Positions 26,014-35,314 are shown, counted from the first letter of the stretch. The stretch is DNA of 49,933 nucleotides from an uncultured Chitinophagaceae bacterium (GCA_937981995.1 CALJNC010000030.1:1-49933), one strand, 5' to 3'. The notes: generated by a model not told the origin, from the sequence alone. Made by a program: numbers and translations.

Positions 26014-26595
26014 ATGGCTGAAGAAGTAAAAAGCACAGAAAAAAAGCAAGAGCAGGAGTCCAAATGGTTTGTACTACGTGTAATTGGCGGTAAGGAGCGT
26101 AAAATCAAGGAGTATCTTGATAAAGAAATTAAGCGCTCAGGTTGGGATAATGTAATAAGTCAAGTGCTATGTCCTATTGAGAAAGTATACAAGGTGCAAA
26201 AGGGTAAAAAAGTAATGCGTGAGAAAATACTTTTTCCTGGGTATATGTTGATTGAATCTAAAACAGGTTCTTTAACAGGAGCAATGATTTCGGATATACG
26301 TGCCGTAACCGGTGTAATTCATTTCCTTGGAAAAGAGCATCCTGAATCTTTAAGAAAGTCTGAGGTAAACAAAATGTTTGGAAACCTGGATGATATGGCT
26401 GATGATGATATGCAAATGTTAGAACCATACATAGTAGGTGAGACAATCAAAATAATTGACGGTCCTTTCAATGATTTCAACGGTACAATCCAAGAAATTG
26501 ACGAAGATAAAAAGAAAATCAAGGCGGTGGTTAAAATCTTTGGTAGAGATACACCAGTAGAACTTAACTATATGCAGGTACAGAAAGTTGCGTAG
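26014..26595 (+). CDS. nusG: Transcription termination/antitermination factor NusG
   Basis: 193 residues. NusG binds RNA polymerase, aids processivity and links transcription to ribosomes or Rho. Seen: a charged N-terminal extension, the NGN domain (KWFVLRVIGGKERKIKEYLDKEI; FPGYMLIES; VTGVIHFLG), and a C-terminal KOW domain (VGETIKIIDGPFNDFNGTIQEIDEDKKKIKAVVKIFGRDTPVELNYMQVQ). A strong terminator follows 22 bases after the stop, so the usual continuation into rplK is physically broken here. Confidence 0.98.
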   Translation: MAEEVKSTEKKQEQESKWFVLRVIGGKERKIKEYLDKEIKRSGWDNVISQVLCPIEKVYKVQKGKKVMREKILFPGYMLIESKTGSLTGAMISDIRAVTGVIHFLGKEHPESLRKSEVNKMFGNLDDMADDDMQMLEPYIVGETIKIIDGPFNDFNGTIQEIDEDKKKIKAVVKIFGRDTPVELNYMQVQKVA

Positions 26596-26617
26596 CCTTT
26601 AGTTTTTTAAAATACTT

Positions 26618-26650
26618 AAGACCGTCTTAATTCTGAGACGGTCTTTTTTT
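26618..26650 (+). terminator. Strong terminator after nusG
   Basis: Perfect 10-bp stem AAGACCGTCT/AGACGGTCTT with an eight-base loop, followed by seven T. It closes the tuf-trnW-secE-nusG transcript. Confidence 0.9.
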
Positions 26651-26660
26651 ATGTCAGAAG

Positions 26661-27605
26661 TTATAATCCAATTTGCATCCAAAGCGGACGGTGATCGGAG
26701 ATGTAATATCGCAAATATGCTTTGAAATCTTTTACGCTACTTTGCCATAAGTCAGTAAATAGTGCATTATCAAAATCAAATACCCCTTGTGTAATAATTT
26801 TAGATTTTAAACTAGGTAGGAAGGCAATCTGGTCATATTCCTTATCATTATTAATGTTGGAGTATACCTTAGTTGAATGATCAGGCAGTTCTAATCCTCT
26901 TTTGGTAAGTGCTTTATAAATAGGGTCATCCTTATCTACTTTAGGTAAATTAAAATCACCAAGAACGATAACGTTTTTTGAAAAAGCATTAGAGCTTCTT
27001 CGTTTTAAATCTGCATAGCGTCCAATAGCATAAGCTTCCAGTGCTCTTCTTTCTTTGTGTTTTTTAGAATTGCTCCCAAAGTATAAATGAACATTGATCG
27101 GGATGAATGTAAAATTCTCCCATTGGAAACTTGCTAAGTATGGATTGCGATCAAAGCCAGTGAATTTACTTTTTACACCTTTAATTTTTATATATCTATG
27201 ATCTTTTGGTGGGATACCTACTTCACCTACCATTTCTAATAATTTTACTTTGCGACCGTCGTATATAAATGCGGAGTGCTCATTGTTTCCAGCTTTATCG
27301 GACATTATTATATTGTAATAAGAAGGCAATTCGCTTTCTAAATTTCTAATACCTTCAAGGTTTTGATTTATCTCTTGAATGGCAATTACATCAAACCAAC
27401 TAACTACTTCCGCGAGTATTTGATAATGCTCAGCCCACCGTTTTTGCGCGCCTAAATTAGCAATATTCCATGTAGCAATTAATAAGCCTTCTGGCGATTT
27501 TTTAGGTATCAGTCTACTTTCTTTGGATTTGTGATTTCTAAGATTTTTAATTTCTTGATCAACATCAAAAGAGTAGCTAAATTTAGGCTTAGGAAACGAA
27601 GGCAT
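26661..27605 (-). CDS. Endonuclease/exonuclease/phosphatase-family protein
   Basis: 314 residues from the ATG at 27605; the TTG at 27644 would add 13 residues. The fold is that of metal-dependent phosphodiesterases (DNase I / ExoIII / sphingomyelinase type). Seen: LLIATWNIANLG (Asn near the first strand), VIAIQEINQ (metal-binding Glu), NEHSAFIYDGRKV, VLGDFNLPKVDKDDP (Asp and Asn), and the terminal SDHRPLW (Asp-His). All the usual catalytic residues are present. There is no signal peptide, so it is likely cytoplasmic. The substrate cannot be told from sequence. It is read divergently from the PorG-like gene. Confidence 0.9.
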   Translation of the reverse strand: MPSFPKPKFSYSFDVDQEIKNLRNHKSKESRLIPKKSPEGLLIATWNIANLGAQKRWAEHYQILAEVVSWFDVIAIQEINQNLEGIRNLESELPSYYNIIMSDKAGNNEHSAFIYDGRKVKLLEMVGEVGIPPKDHRYIKIKGVKSKFTGFDRNPYLASFQWENFTFIPINVHLYFGSNSKKHKERRALEAYAIGRYADLKRRSSNAFSKNVIVLGDFNLPKVDKDDPIYKALTKRGLELPDHSTKVYSNINNDKEYDQIAFLPSLKSKIITQGVFDFDNALFTDLWQSSVKDFKAYLRYYISDHRPLWMQIGL

Positions 27606-27764
27606 AGTACTTTCTTTGAAGCCAAGGTAATAGTCTAAATACAAAACACAAAAAGTAAATTAGAATTTGGGAAAGCGACTAATTCGATTTTTGGTTAAAT
27701 CACTATGAAAATTAGCAAACTATTAGTAATATTACATAGTATTCTAGGAGAAATAGATCAATTT

Positions 27765-28631
27765 ATGTTTAAGAAGATATTAATTACTTTATTATTTATT
27801 CCAGCTGTTTTGCAAGCTCAGCGCAAGCATCATGAGATTGGTGTGTTTGGTGGTACGTCTTCTTATTATGGAGATTTGCAACAAAACATGTTTCCAAGTG
27901 AAGGGTACCGCGCTGCAGGTGGATTGCAATATAAATACTTTGTACATCCTAATATTGGCTTTAGATCCTCAATAAGCTATGCTAGTTTATATGGTTCTGA
28001 TAGTCTTTCTGATATACCGGCTATTCAAATGCGCAACTTAGATTTTGAAACCAATGTGCTTGAAGTAGCTGTTGGAATTGAGGCGAATTTATTACCTGTA
28101 GATGTAGATGAGTATAAAGTATCACCTTATGTATTTGCACAAATTGGACTATTTTACTTTAATCCGTACATCCTAGATGAAAATTCTGAAAAGTTATATC
28201 TCCGTCCTTTAGGTACTGAAGGTCAAGGATTGGATCTATACCCTGAGCGTAGCCCATATAGCTTAGTAAATGTTGCCTTCCCAATAGGTGGAGGGATTAA
28301 GTTTTTGATAGGCAAAAAGGTATTTATGAATGTAGAAATGGGTTTCCGTTATACTTCAACAGATTATCTTGATGACGTAAGTAAGAGCTATGTAAATTTT
28401 GATGCACTATTTGCAAATGGTCAAAAAACGATTGACTATGCATTCAGAACAGACGAATTACCTACATGGGATGGTAATTATCCTAATGAGGGTTTTAATC
28501 GTGGTGATCCAAGTAGAAATGATTGGTACTGGTTTGGCGGTGTAAGCTTAGCAGTATACTTTGATGCCTTTGGTAATCCGTTCAAGCATAAAGCGTCTCG
28601 TTGCCCAAGAAGAACAAGTTCTTCACGCTAG
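27765..28631 (+). CDS. Outer-membrane beta-barrel protein, DUF6089/PorG-like
   Basis: 288 residues from the ATG at 27765, which opens a clear signal peptide (MFKKILITLLFIPAVLQAQ); the earlier ATG at 27705 would hide it behind 20 residues. Alternating hydrophobic strands (HHEIGVFGGTSSYYGDLQ, GGLQYKYFVHPNIGFRSSISYASLYGSD, SPYVFAQIGLFYFNP, FMNVEMGFRYTSTDYLDDVS, NDWYWFGGVSLAVYFDAFG) match a small barrel of the DUF6089 type. That family includes PorG, an outer-membrane component of the type IX secretion machinery, which would fit the T9SS substrates in this window. Family level is fairly secure; PorG function is inferred. Confidence 0.8.
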   Translation: MFKKILITLLFIPAVLQAQRKHHEIGVFGGTSSYYGDLQQNMFPSEGYRAAGGLQYKYFVHPNIGFRSSISYASLYGSDSLSDIPAIQMRNLDFETNVLEVAVGIEANLLPVDVDEYKVSPYVFAQIGLFYFNPYILDENSEKLYLRPLGTEGQGLDLYPERSPYSLVNVAFPIGGGIKFLIGKKVFMNVEMGFRYTSTDYLDDVSKSYVNFDALFANGQKTIDYAFRTDELPTWDGNYPNEGFNRGDPSRNDWYWFGGVSLAVYFDAFGNPFKHKASRCPRRTSSSR

Positions 28632-28654
28632 AAACATACTATTTAATTAAATTA

Positions 28655-28683
28655 GAACTCATTCTTTAAGAATGAGTTTTTTT
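28655..28683 (+). terminator. Terminator after the PorG-like gene
   Basis: Stem AACTCATTC/GAATGAGTT with a TTTAA loop, then eight T. Confidence 0.88.
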
Positions 28684-28714
28684 ATTTGATTGTGCTTAAC
28701 TAAAGTGAAATAAG

Positions 28715-28745
28715 AAAAAACTCTTGATTTCTCAAGAGTTTTTTT
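28715..28745 (-). terminator. Terminator of tRNA-Asp (symmetric)
   Basis: Stem AACTCTTGA/TCAAGAGTT with a TTTC loop, flanked by A on one side and T on the other. On the minus strand it lies directly past the tRNA-Asp 3' end and is followed by six T. It could also back up the terminator of the plus-strand gene. Confidence 0.85.
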
Positions 28746-28746
28746 G

Positions 28747-28820
28747 CGGATCGGACGGGACTCGAACCCGCGACCTCCGCCGTGACAGGGCGGCATTCTA
28801 ACCAGCTGAACTACCGATCC
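28747..28820 (-). tRNA. tRNA-Asp (GTC anticodon)
   Basis: 74 bases. Acceptor GGATCGG/CCGATCC, discriminator G, anticodon stem CCGCC/GGCGG with loop CTGTCAC (GTC), T arm GCGGGTTCGAGTCCCGT. No encoded CCA. Confidence 0.96.
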
Positions 28821-28836
28821 TTCATAGAATGGAACG

Positions 28837-28866
28837 CAAATATAATACGTTTCTTGAATTGACAAA
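28837..28866 (-). promoter_or_regulatory. Promoter of tRNA-Asp (-33 and -7 boxes)
   Basis: On the minus strand a TTTG (28863-28866) and a TATATTTG (28837-28844) are separated by 18 bases, close to the Bacteroidota TTTG-N19-TAnnTTTG layout. The tRNA 5' end is 17 bases past the -7 box. Confidence 0.65.
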
Positions 28867-28889
28867 AAGGATTGCTGTTTTTCCTTAAA

Positions 28890-30332
28890 TTAATTTTGAA
28901 GCCCCTGAATTTTCTTATTACTCCAACGCTCTAAGACTATTATACTTGCTAAACAAAGGTAGAAAATACCACCAATTTTATCAGTTTCAATAAGGTCATT
29001 TACAAAAAGCTCAATAGTAATTACTACTAAGACACAGCCTATGCTAAGTATGAGCCTTCTTATTGATTGGGTTTGATGATATAGATATTCTAATCGTGCA
29101 AAAGTCCAATACAGAAGAAGTAAAAATAGAGTACCTCCTGCAATTCCCTGTTCGGCAAATTGTAGTAAGTAGTAATTATGTATACTTGATCGTTCTTTAT
29201 TATCACTTACCCATGTTTCAAACTCCCATAAAGTATGTGCCTTATAGTTTTTTGAAAACGTATTAGGTCCATAGCCAACTATTGGTTTATTTTTTGTCAT
29301 TCGAATACCTGCGATCCATCTGTGTAATCTTTCAGCAAATGACATATCAGTAAGTTGGTAAGTTGCTTTTAAATGATTCTTGAAATTAGTATGATAGATA
29401 GTCTCAGCTTTGGTTGGTATTAGCTTTTTGTATCCACCAGTGCTTATTACTAAAAATAACGATACCAGCAGAATGCCAATGCCTATTTTAAAAAAGGGTT
29501 TAATAAGTCGATAGCGTAAAATATAATAAAAGGGGATACAAAAAAACAAACCAAGCCATGCTCCACGGCTATAAGAAAAAATTAAATTCGCGATACAAAT
29601 TATAATAAGTGTAATGACTAAATAATTTAATTTGTTCCGTTTATTTCCAAAATAATAAATTAATAAAACTGGGATAATACATGCTAATAAAGCTGAGTAG
29701 GTTACATGATTTCTGAAAAATGGACGAACTGTTTCGTTTACTCTTAGGAATGAAAAACCTAAATTTATTTGCATGATAAAAGAGTAAACTATAATTAGCA
29801 ACATAGATGCTATAAGTACCGCACCTATTTTTTTTATTTGATTTGGATTAGAAAATAATGCTAGTGGAAGAAAAAAGAAGGTACACAGATACCAAAATTT
29901 ACTAAGAACGTATTTAATAGATATGATGATATCTGAAGAAAAAAGAGTGCATAAAATAAGCCATGTAAAACCTAATAGAATAAACTTATAAATTGGATTT
30001 TTTGTTAGTACTATTTTTTCAAATTCTTCAGGCTTAAAAATAAAGTTAAGTGAAACAATTGCTGTTAAAAGCCACATGAGGAGTTCGTCTGGGAAGTCGG
30101 TACTGAGACTTTTAGTAACTTTAAGTTCAATAGAAAAAGGAATAAAAATTAGGAGAGCGAAAAAAAGGAGTTCAACATTATTTTTAGAAGCCCAAAGAGC
30201 AAGCAGTGTAAATGGAATAGCTAAGAAAGTGCATTGCTGAAAAACAAGTGCCAACATTCCTGATAAAATGAATATAGCACTTCCTAAAATTAGAAGATGT
30301 TTCGACCTGTAATCAGCTAAAACAGTGCTCAT
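28890..30332 (-). CDS. O-antigen ligase / Wzy-type polymerase family membrane protein
   Basis: 480 residues with about 10-12 hydrophobic segments along its whole length. The motif YSRGAWLGLF (about residue 253) is typical of the O-antigen ligase/polymerase (Wzy_C) superfamily, and a large loop follows it (about 290-380, with AERLHRWIAGIRMTKNKPIVGYGPNTF), as in WaaL/Wzy proteins. These enzymes join or polymerise lipid-linked polysaccharide on the outer face of the inner membrane. Whether this copy is a ligase or a polymerase cannot be decided. Its ATG overlaps the stop of the Wzz-like gene (ATGA), so the two are translationally coupled. Confidence 0.85.
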   Translation of the reverse strand: MSTVLADYRSKHLLILGSAIFILSGMLALVFQQCTFLAIPFTLLALWASKNNVELLFFALLIFIPFSIELKVTKSLSTDFPDELLMWLLTAIVSLNFIFKPEEFEKIVLTKNPIYKFILLGFTWLILCTLFSSDIIISIKYVLSKFWYLCTFFFLPLALFSNPNQIKKIGAVLIASMLLIIVYSFIMQINLGFSFLRVNETVRPFFRNHVTYSALLACIIPVLLIYYFGNKRNKLNYLVITLIIICIANLIFSYSRGAWLGLFFCIPFYYILRYRLIKPFFKIGIGILLVSLFLVISTGGYKKLIPTKAETIYHTNFKNHLKATYQLTDMSFAERLHRWIAGIRMTKNKPIVGYGPNTFSKNYKAHTLWEFETWVSDNKERSSIHNYYLLQFAEQGIAGGTLFLLLLYWTFARLEYLYHQTQSIRRLILSIGCVLVVITIELFVNDLIETDKIGGIFYLCLASIIVLERWSNKKIQGLQN

Positions 30333-31198
30333 TTGCTGTTTCTCTTTTCAAGAATAAATATTAGAAATCCTCCGAATGCACTTGCTAGTAAAAGTGTTAA
30401 TACTAATAGCCTAGCTTTCTTAGGCTTGTCTGGTTTTGCTTGCAATGTAGCATAATCCTGTATTTGAATGCTCGGGGCGCTAGCGCTTACTGCCACAGTA
30501 AATTCGTTAATCAGTTTTTCAAAATTAAGTATACTGCTGCTTATACTTTTCTTTTTTATTTTAAGGAGCTCTTTGACGCTTGTGCCGGCAGTATTCTCTA
30601 ATGAGTCTGAAACGGCATCGAATTGGGTACTTAATTTTTGATGCTCTTTTTCTAATGAGTTTAAAACTTTAAGGTTGTAACGGTTGTTTAGGTCCGTTGA
30701 CAGGCTCTCGATTTTTTTAATTATTGCATTGGCCATGTTGGCACTGGTTTTTGCATCTTCATCCCAAGTATGAATTTTCAATTCGCCTAATACAGTTTTT
30801 TCTACATTATAGTTTTTTCTAAATTGTTTAATCGTTTTTTTTAATCCTAAAGCGCCACTGTCTTTTATTTTGTAGCGTTCTGTTAAATTAAACTCTTTGA
30901 CGGCAAATCGAAATAATGTATCTAATTGAGCGGTAGAAACAAGTCGGTCTAATTCAGGGCTAGAGCCATAACTAGCATATAAACTTTGTATGTTATCATT
31001 AAATATAAATGAACGATCAGCAAGAACAGGATTACCTGGTAAGCCAACTGCTGTAGCTAAGTATTTTTGAGGAAGGACGAAATATACAAGTAACGTTGCG
31101 AGTATAAGACAAATAGCAAGAAAAGAAAGAAGGTAATCTTTCCATTTCAGGAAAATGCTAATAATGTCTTGAAGGTTAAAATCTATTAAGGGCTTCAT
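30329..31198 (-). CDS. Wzz-like chain-length determinant / polysaccharide co-polymerase
   Basis: 289 residues. Two membrane helices bracket a periplasmic region: about 20-43 (LLSFLAICLILATLLVYFVL) and about 264-282 (LLVLTLLLASAFGGFLIFIL), with PDKPKKARL just before the second, the Pro-rich signature of Wzz proteins. The middle is helical and probably coiled-coil (NLKVLNSLEKEHQKLSTQFDAVSDSLEN). Such proteins set glycan chain length beside a Wzy polymerase, which fits the coupled downstream gene. No tyrosine-kinase domain or Walker motif is present, so it is the kinase-less form. Confidence 0.82.
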   Translation of the reverse strand: MKPLIDFNLQDIISIFLKWKDYLLSFLAICLILATLLVYFVLPQKYLATAVGLPGNPVLADRSFIFNDNIQSLYASYGSSPELDRLVSTAQLDTLFRFAVKEFNLTERYKIKDSGALGLKKTIKQFRKNYNVEKTVLGELKIHTWDEDAKTSANMANAIIKKIESLSTDLNNRYNLKVLNSLEKEHQKLSTQFDAVSDSLENTAGTSVKELLKIKKKSISSSILNFEKLINEFTVAVSASAPSIQIQDYATLQAKPDKPKKARLLVLTLLLASAFGGFLIFILEKRNSK

Positions 31199-31363
31199 AA
31201 GGTTTCTATAATTATCTGAAAGTAACGCTAAAAATTTTCTTTTAGTATGACAAAATATCTTTTCTCTTGTACTTTACTGACCTTTTGTACCTATGAATAC
31301 TGAGTTTGCGACACTTTGACCTTTAAAAATTAGTTGGTGTCTAAGTTGATGTATATAGATTGT

Positions 31364-33976
31364 ATGAACTTAAATAATTTCACAATCAAAGCGCAAGAAG
31401 TAATAGCCGCGTCACAGCAACTGGCGTTTAATAATAAGCACCAATATATTGATACATCACATTTGTTAAAAGCTATGCTAGACAATGAAAATGGTAGTAG
31501 TGTATTTCTTTTAAAGAAAAACGATGTGAATGTGGGTCACTTGATTAGCAAACTTGATGATAGCATAAGTAAGAAAGGAGCAATAAGTGGCGAACCTGCA
31601 CAAATGGTTTCCCCGGCAATGAATACTGTAGTACTAAAAGCAGGATCTATGCTTAAAGAAATGGGTGATGAGTTTGTTTCAGTAGAGCATTTATTAATTG
31701 CCTTAGTAGAAGGGAGTGATACCATTGCACAGTTATTAAAAGATGCAGGTCTTACTAAAAAGAACTTAATCAAATCTCTAAAAGATGTACGCAAAGGAGA
31801 AAATGTAACATCACAATCAGGTAGTGGAGAGTTTCAAGCTTTAAAAAAATATGCCATAAACTTAAATGAGATGGCATCTTCTAATAAATTAGATCCTGTA
31901 ATAGGTCGTGATGAAGAAATTAGAAGAACGCTACATATCCTTTCAAGAAGGTCAAAAAACAATCCGATTCTTGTAGGAGAACCAGGCGTTGGTAAAACAG
32001 CAATTATAGAAGGGTTAGCGCATAGAATCATAAACGGTGATGTGCCTGATAATTTGAGACATAAAATTATTTACTCATTAGATATGGGTCAATTGATTGC
32101 AGGTGCAAAGTATAAAGGGGAGTTTGAAGAGCGATTGAAAGGTGTAATAAAAGAAGTAACGGATAGTGACGGAGGTATTATTTTATTTATTGATGAAATT
32201 CATACACTAGTAGGTGCAGGCGGTGGTGGTGAGAGTGCAATGGATGCGGCCAATATTTTAAAACCAGCCTTAGCGCGTGGAGAGCTTAGAGCAATTGGCG
32301 CTACCACTTTATCTGAGTATCAAAAATATTTTGAAAAAGATAAAGCATTGGAAAGACGGTTCCAGAAAATAATAATTGATGAACCTAATATAGAAGACGC
32401 GATTTCTATATTACGTGGATTAAAAGAACGCTATGAAACACACCACGCGGTACGCATTAAAGACGAAGCAATTATTGCAGCGGTAGAATTAAGTAGCCGA
32501 TATATTTCAGATCGTTTTTTGCCAGATAAAGCAATTGACTTAATAGATGAAAGTGCAGCAAAATTAAAATTAGAGTTGCATTCCATGCCCGAAGAGTTAG
32601 ATGAACTAGAGCGTAAACTGCGTCAATTAGAAATTGAGCGCGAAGCAATTAAAAGAGAAAATGATCAAACAAAATTATCTGACTTAGCTAAAGAAATTGC
32701 GAACATTACCGAAGAGCGTGATGCGATTAAAGTGCGTTGGGAAGAAGAAAAAAAATCAGTAGATGCTGTTCAAGACATGAAAGCAGAAATTGAGGACTTA
32801 AAACAACAAGCTGAGCAAGCTGAGCGCAGCGGGGATTATGGCAAAGTGGCTGAGATACGGTATGGTAAATTGCAGGATAAACAGGCGGAGCTGCTAAAAT
32901 TGACAACAAACTTAGATGAGCATACAGATACACATAAGCGATTATTAAAAGAGGAAGTAGACGCTGAGGATATTGCAGAAAACGTTGCACGAGCTACAGG
33001 GATACCTGTAACCAGAATGTTACAAAGTGAACGTGAAAAACTATTACACCTTGAAGATCATTTGCATGAGCGAATAATTGGTCAAGATGAAGGAATTGAT
33101 GCCGTATCTGATGCTATTCGCAGAAGTCGAGCAGGCTTGCAAGATCCTCTAAAACCAATTGGGTCCTTTATCTTTTTGGGTTCAACAGGTGTGGGTAAAA
33201 CAGAGTTGGCAAAGGCTCTAGCACAATATTTATTTGATGATGAAAGTATGCTCACGCGTATTGATATGAGTGAGTATCAAGAGAAACATTCTGTAAGTAG
33301 ATTGGTAGGAGCGCCACCGGGATATGTAGGATACGATGAAGGTGGTCAACTTACAGAAGCTGTAAGACGAAAGCCATACAGTGTTGTTTTATTTGATGAA
33401 ATTGAAAAGGCGCACCCTGATGTTTTTAATACACTATTACAAGTGTTGGATGATGGTCGCTTGACGGATAACAAGGGTAGAGTAGTCAATTTTAAAAATA
33501 CAATAATCATTATGACTAGTAATCTGGGTAGCCATATTATAATGGATAATTTTGAAGAAGTCAATGAAGAGAACAAGTTAGATGTAATTGAAAAAACAAA
33601 ATCAGAAGTATTTAGTTTAATGAAGGATACCATGCGACCTGAGTTTTTGAATCGCATTGATGAATTGATTTTATTTACTCCATTGTTACAAAAAGAAATT
33701 AAGGGGATTATAAAAATTCAATTGGAACAATTAAAAGGAACCTTAGCAACTCAAGGCATTGATTTAGAATTTACAGATTACGCTTTGGACTTTTTAGCAA
33801 AGAATGGTTTTGATCCACAGTTTGGAGCAAGACCGCTTAAGCGTTTAATTCAAAAAGAAATTATTAATGAGCTTTCTAAGAAGATAATAGCCGGAACGAT
33901 TCATAAGGAGAAACCTGTTATCGTTGATGTATTTGATGAGATGGTCGTGCTGAGGAATAATGGGGATTTGAATTAG
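31364..33976 (+). CDS. clpB: ATP-dependent disaggregase ClpB
   Basis: 870 residues from the ATG at 31364 (MNLNNFTIKAQEVI, the usual ClpB beginning); the upstream TTG/GTG codons would add ten odd residues. ClpB pulls aggregated proteins apart with DnaK. Order: N domain (1-145); AAA1 with Walker A GEPGVGKT (205-212) and Walker B ILFIDEIH; a coiled-coil M domain (about 410-525, EELDELERKLRQLEIEREAIKREN); AAA2 with Walker A GSTGVGKT (606-613), VLFDEIEKAHPDVFN and GARPLKR. Its M domain and lack of a ClpP loop separate it from ClpA/ClpC. No TAnnTTTG box was found upstream. It converges with a small secreted-protein gene one base away. Confidence 0.97.
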   Translation: MNLNNFTIKAQEVIAASQQLAFNNKHQYIDTSHLLKAMLDNENGSSVFLLKKNDVNVGHLISKLDDSISKKGAISGEPAQMVSPAMNTVVLKAGSMLKEMGDEFVSVEHLLIALVEGSDTIAQLLKDAGLTKKNLIKSLKDVRKGENVTSQSGSGEFQALKKYAINLNEMASSNKLDPVIGRDEEIRRTLHILSRRSKNNPILVGEPGVGKTAIIEGLAHRIINGDVPDNLRHKIIYSLDMGQLIAGAKYKGEFEERLKGVIKEVTDSDGGIILFIDEIHTLVGAGGGGESAMDAANILKPALARGELRAIGATTLSEYQKYFEKDKALERRFQKIIIDEPNIEDAISILRGLKERYETHHAVRIKDEAIIAAVELSSRYISDRFLPDKAIDLIDESAAKLKLELHSMPEELDELERKLRQLEIEREAIKRENDQTKLSDLAKEIANITEERDAIKVRWEEEKKSVDAVQDMKAEIEDLKQQAEQAERSGDYGKVAEIRYGKLQDKQAELLKLTTNLDEHTDTHKRLLKEEVDAEDIAENVARATGIPVTRMLQSEREKLLHLEDHLHERIIGQDEGIDAVSDAIRRSRAGLQDPLKPIGSFIFLGSTGVGKTELAKALAQYLFDDESMLTRIDMSEYQEKHSVSRLVGAPPGYVGYDEGGQLTEAVRRKPYSVVLFDEIEKAHPDVFNTLLQVLDDGRLTDNKGRVVNFKNTIIIMTSNLGSHIIMDNFEEVNEENKLDVIEKTKSEVFSLMKDTMRPEFLNRIDELILFTPLLQKEIKGIIKIQLEQLKGTLATQGIDLEFTDYALDFLAKNGFDPQFGARPLKRLIQKEIINELSKKIIAGTIHKEKPVIVDVFDEMVVLRNNGDLN

Positions 33977-33977
33977 A

Positions 33978-34532
33978 TTACTTTTTTGTTTCAAACGCAA
34001 CTTTATAGGAGTAGCTATCCAAATTGTTTATATAGCTGTTCTTACAACTATTATGATTGTATAACCTAAACTTACAAGCTAGTAATAAATCTTCGTCGCC
34101 TAAATATTTTTCAAGTTCTACTGTTTTCTTTGTTTTGAATAATTCTAGTATTTCATTTTGGTAAACCGTAATGGGAGCCTCTATTCTTTCTATTGAGTTT
34201 TTGGAGTCTCTTTCTACTAAATAAATGGAGACTGTTGGTTCTACGTTGGCTCGTGTCTTCCATTTGAAATCTGTATAGTTTATTTCAAAAGTTTTCTTTT
34301 TAACTTTTTTATCAAAAATGAACTCTTGTGTAAATACTGGTCTTGCGCCTGCAAAGCTAGATTCGTAAACTAAAAGAATAAGCTCGTCATTACCGCTAGA
34401 TAATTGACTCATGTCTTCAGATAAATCAGTAGATGAGATAGTAAGCCGAAGGTGGACACTATCATTTCCTTCTTGTGCGAAAAGAGAAGAGCCTAAAAAG
34501 AGTAAGAAAATAAATACAAGAAGATTCTTCAT
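33978..34532 (-). CDS. Small secreted protein, unknown function
   Basis: 184 residues from the ATG at 34532. Signal peptide MKNLLVFIFLLFLGSSLFAQ. The mature part looks like one beta-sandwich: VHLRLTISSTDL, ELILLVYESS, PVFTQEFIFDKKVKKKTFEINYTDF, VEPTVSIYLVERDS, EAPITVYQNEILELF. Two cysteines (LACKF, NSCKN) near the C-terminus could pair. No family is recognised. A TACCTTTA stretch about 10 bases before the ATG is a weak promoter candidate. The gene converges with clpB, with one base between the stops. Confidence 0.7.
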   Translation of the reverse strand: MKNLLVFIFLLFLGSSLFAQEGNDSVHLRLTISSTDLSEDMSQLSSGNDELILLVYESSFAGARPVFTQEFIFDKKVKKKTFEINYTDFKWKTRANVEPTVSIYLVERDSKNSIERIEAPITVYQNEILELFKTKKTVELEKYLGDEDLLLACKFRLYNHNSCKNSYINNLDSYSYKVAFETKK

Positions 34533-34612
34533 AGAATAAAGGTATTCATTCTATTCAAAAAAGTTTGTTATGCTTTTAACTGCATTTCGTCATTTCCTTA
34601 AGATTTCATTAC

Positions 34613-34620
34613 TAAATTTG
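34613..34620 (+). promoter_or_regulatory. -7 box for the DedA-MFS-glycosyltransferase operon
   Basis: TAAATTTG ends ten bases before the ATG at 34631, predicting a leader of only about five bases. Confidence 0.55.
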
Positions 34621-34630
34621 CGCCACATTT

Positions 34631-35314
34631 ATGCAAGAACTTTGGCACTCGATACATGATACAGTACTTAGCCCTGAATGGTGGATAGCTTTTGGTGGCT
34701 TTTGGATGATTGTTTTTATCATTTTTGCTGAGACGGGTTTATTCGTTGGTTTCTTTTTGCCAGGTGATTCGTTGCTTTTCGTAGCGGGTATTCTTGTGCA
34801 TGATTTTGCTAATTATCTTTTTGGTCCTGGCCATACGGCAGAAGGCTTTCATTATCATTATATCATTATCATGGTCATTATTAGTTTGGCCGGTGTGCTA
34901 GGTAATTTTGTAGGCTATTGGTTTGGTCGCAAATCGGGTCCGTTTTTATATAGCAGAAAGGATACTTTCTTTTGGAAGAAAAAACATTTATTGACTGCGC
35001 AAGAGTACTATGAGCAGAAAGGAACGTTTACCATCGTATTAGCTCGTTTTGTACCTATTATTAGAACCTTCGCACCTATTGTTGCTGGAATTGTAAAAAT
35101 GGATTATAAAAAGTTTACGATTTATAATATCGTTGGCTCTTTTATATGGGTATTTTCTTTCATGTTAGGCGGGCGTTTGTTACGCCAAGTAGTATTGGCA
35201 AAATTTGGTGTTGATTTAATGGAATACTTAACGCTTATTGCGGTTTTCATTATTTTAATAACTACGCTACCTGTACTCTTCAAATTTTTGAAGCCAAGTA
35301 AAAAAGAAGCCTAG
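34631..35314 (+). CDS. DedA-family membrane protein
   Basis: 227 residues, typical DedA (SNARE-associated / VTT) length. Members are linked to undecaprenyl-phosphate or phospholipid flipping and membrane homeostasis. Seen: ETGLFVGFFLPGDSLLFVAGIL (conserved F-x-PG-D region, a re-entrant loop), GNFVGYWFGRKSG, and FTIVLARFVPIIRTFAPIVAGIVKM with the family's essential Arg and Pro; four to five further hydrophobic segments. First gene of a three-gene run with an MFS transporter (39-base gap) and a glycosyltransferase. The -7 box sits almost on the start codon. Confidence 0.93.
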   Translation: MQELWHSIHDTVLSPEWWIAFGGFWMIVFIIFAETGLFVGFFLPGDSLLFVAGILVHDFANYLFGPGHTAEGFHYHYIIIMVIISLAGVLGNFVGYWFGRKSGPFLYSRKDTFFWKKKHLLTAQEYYEQKGTFTIVLARFVPIIRTFAPIVAGIVKMDYKKFTIYNIVGSFIWVFSFMLGGRLLRQVVLAKFGVDLMEYLTLIAVFIILITTLPVLFKFLKPSKKEA

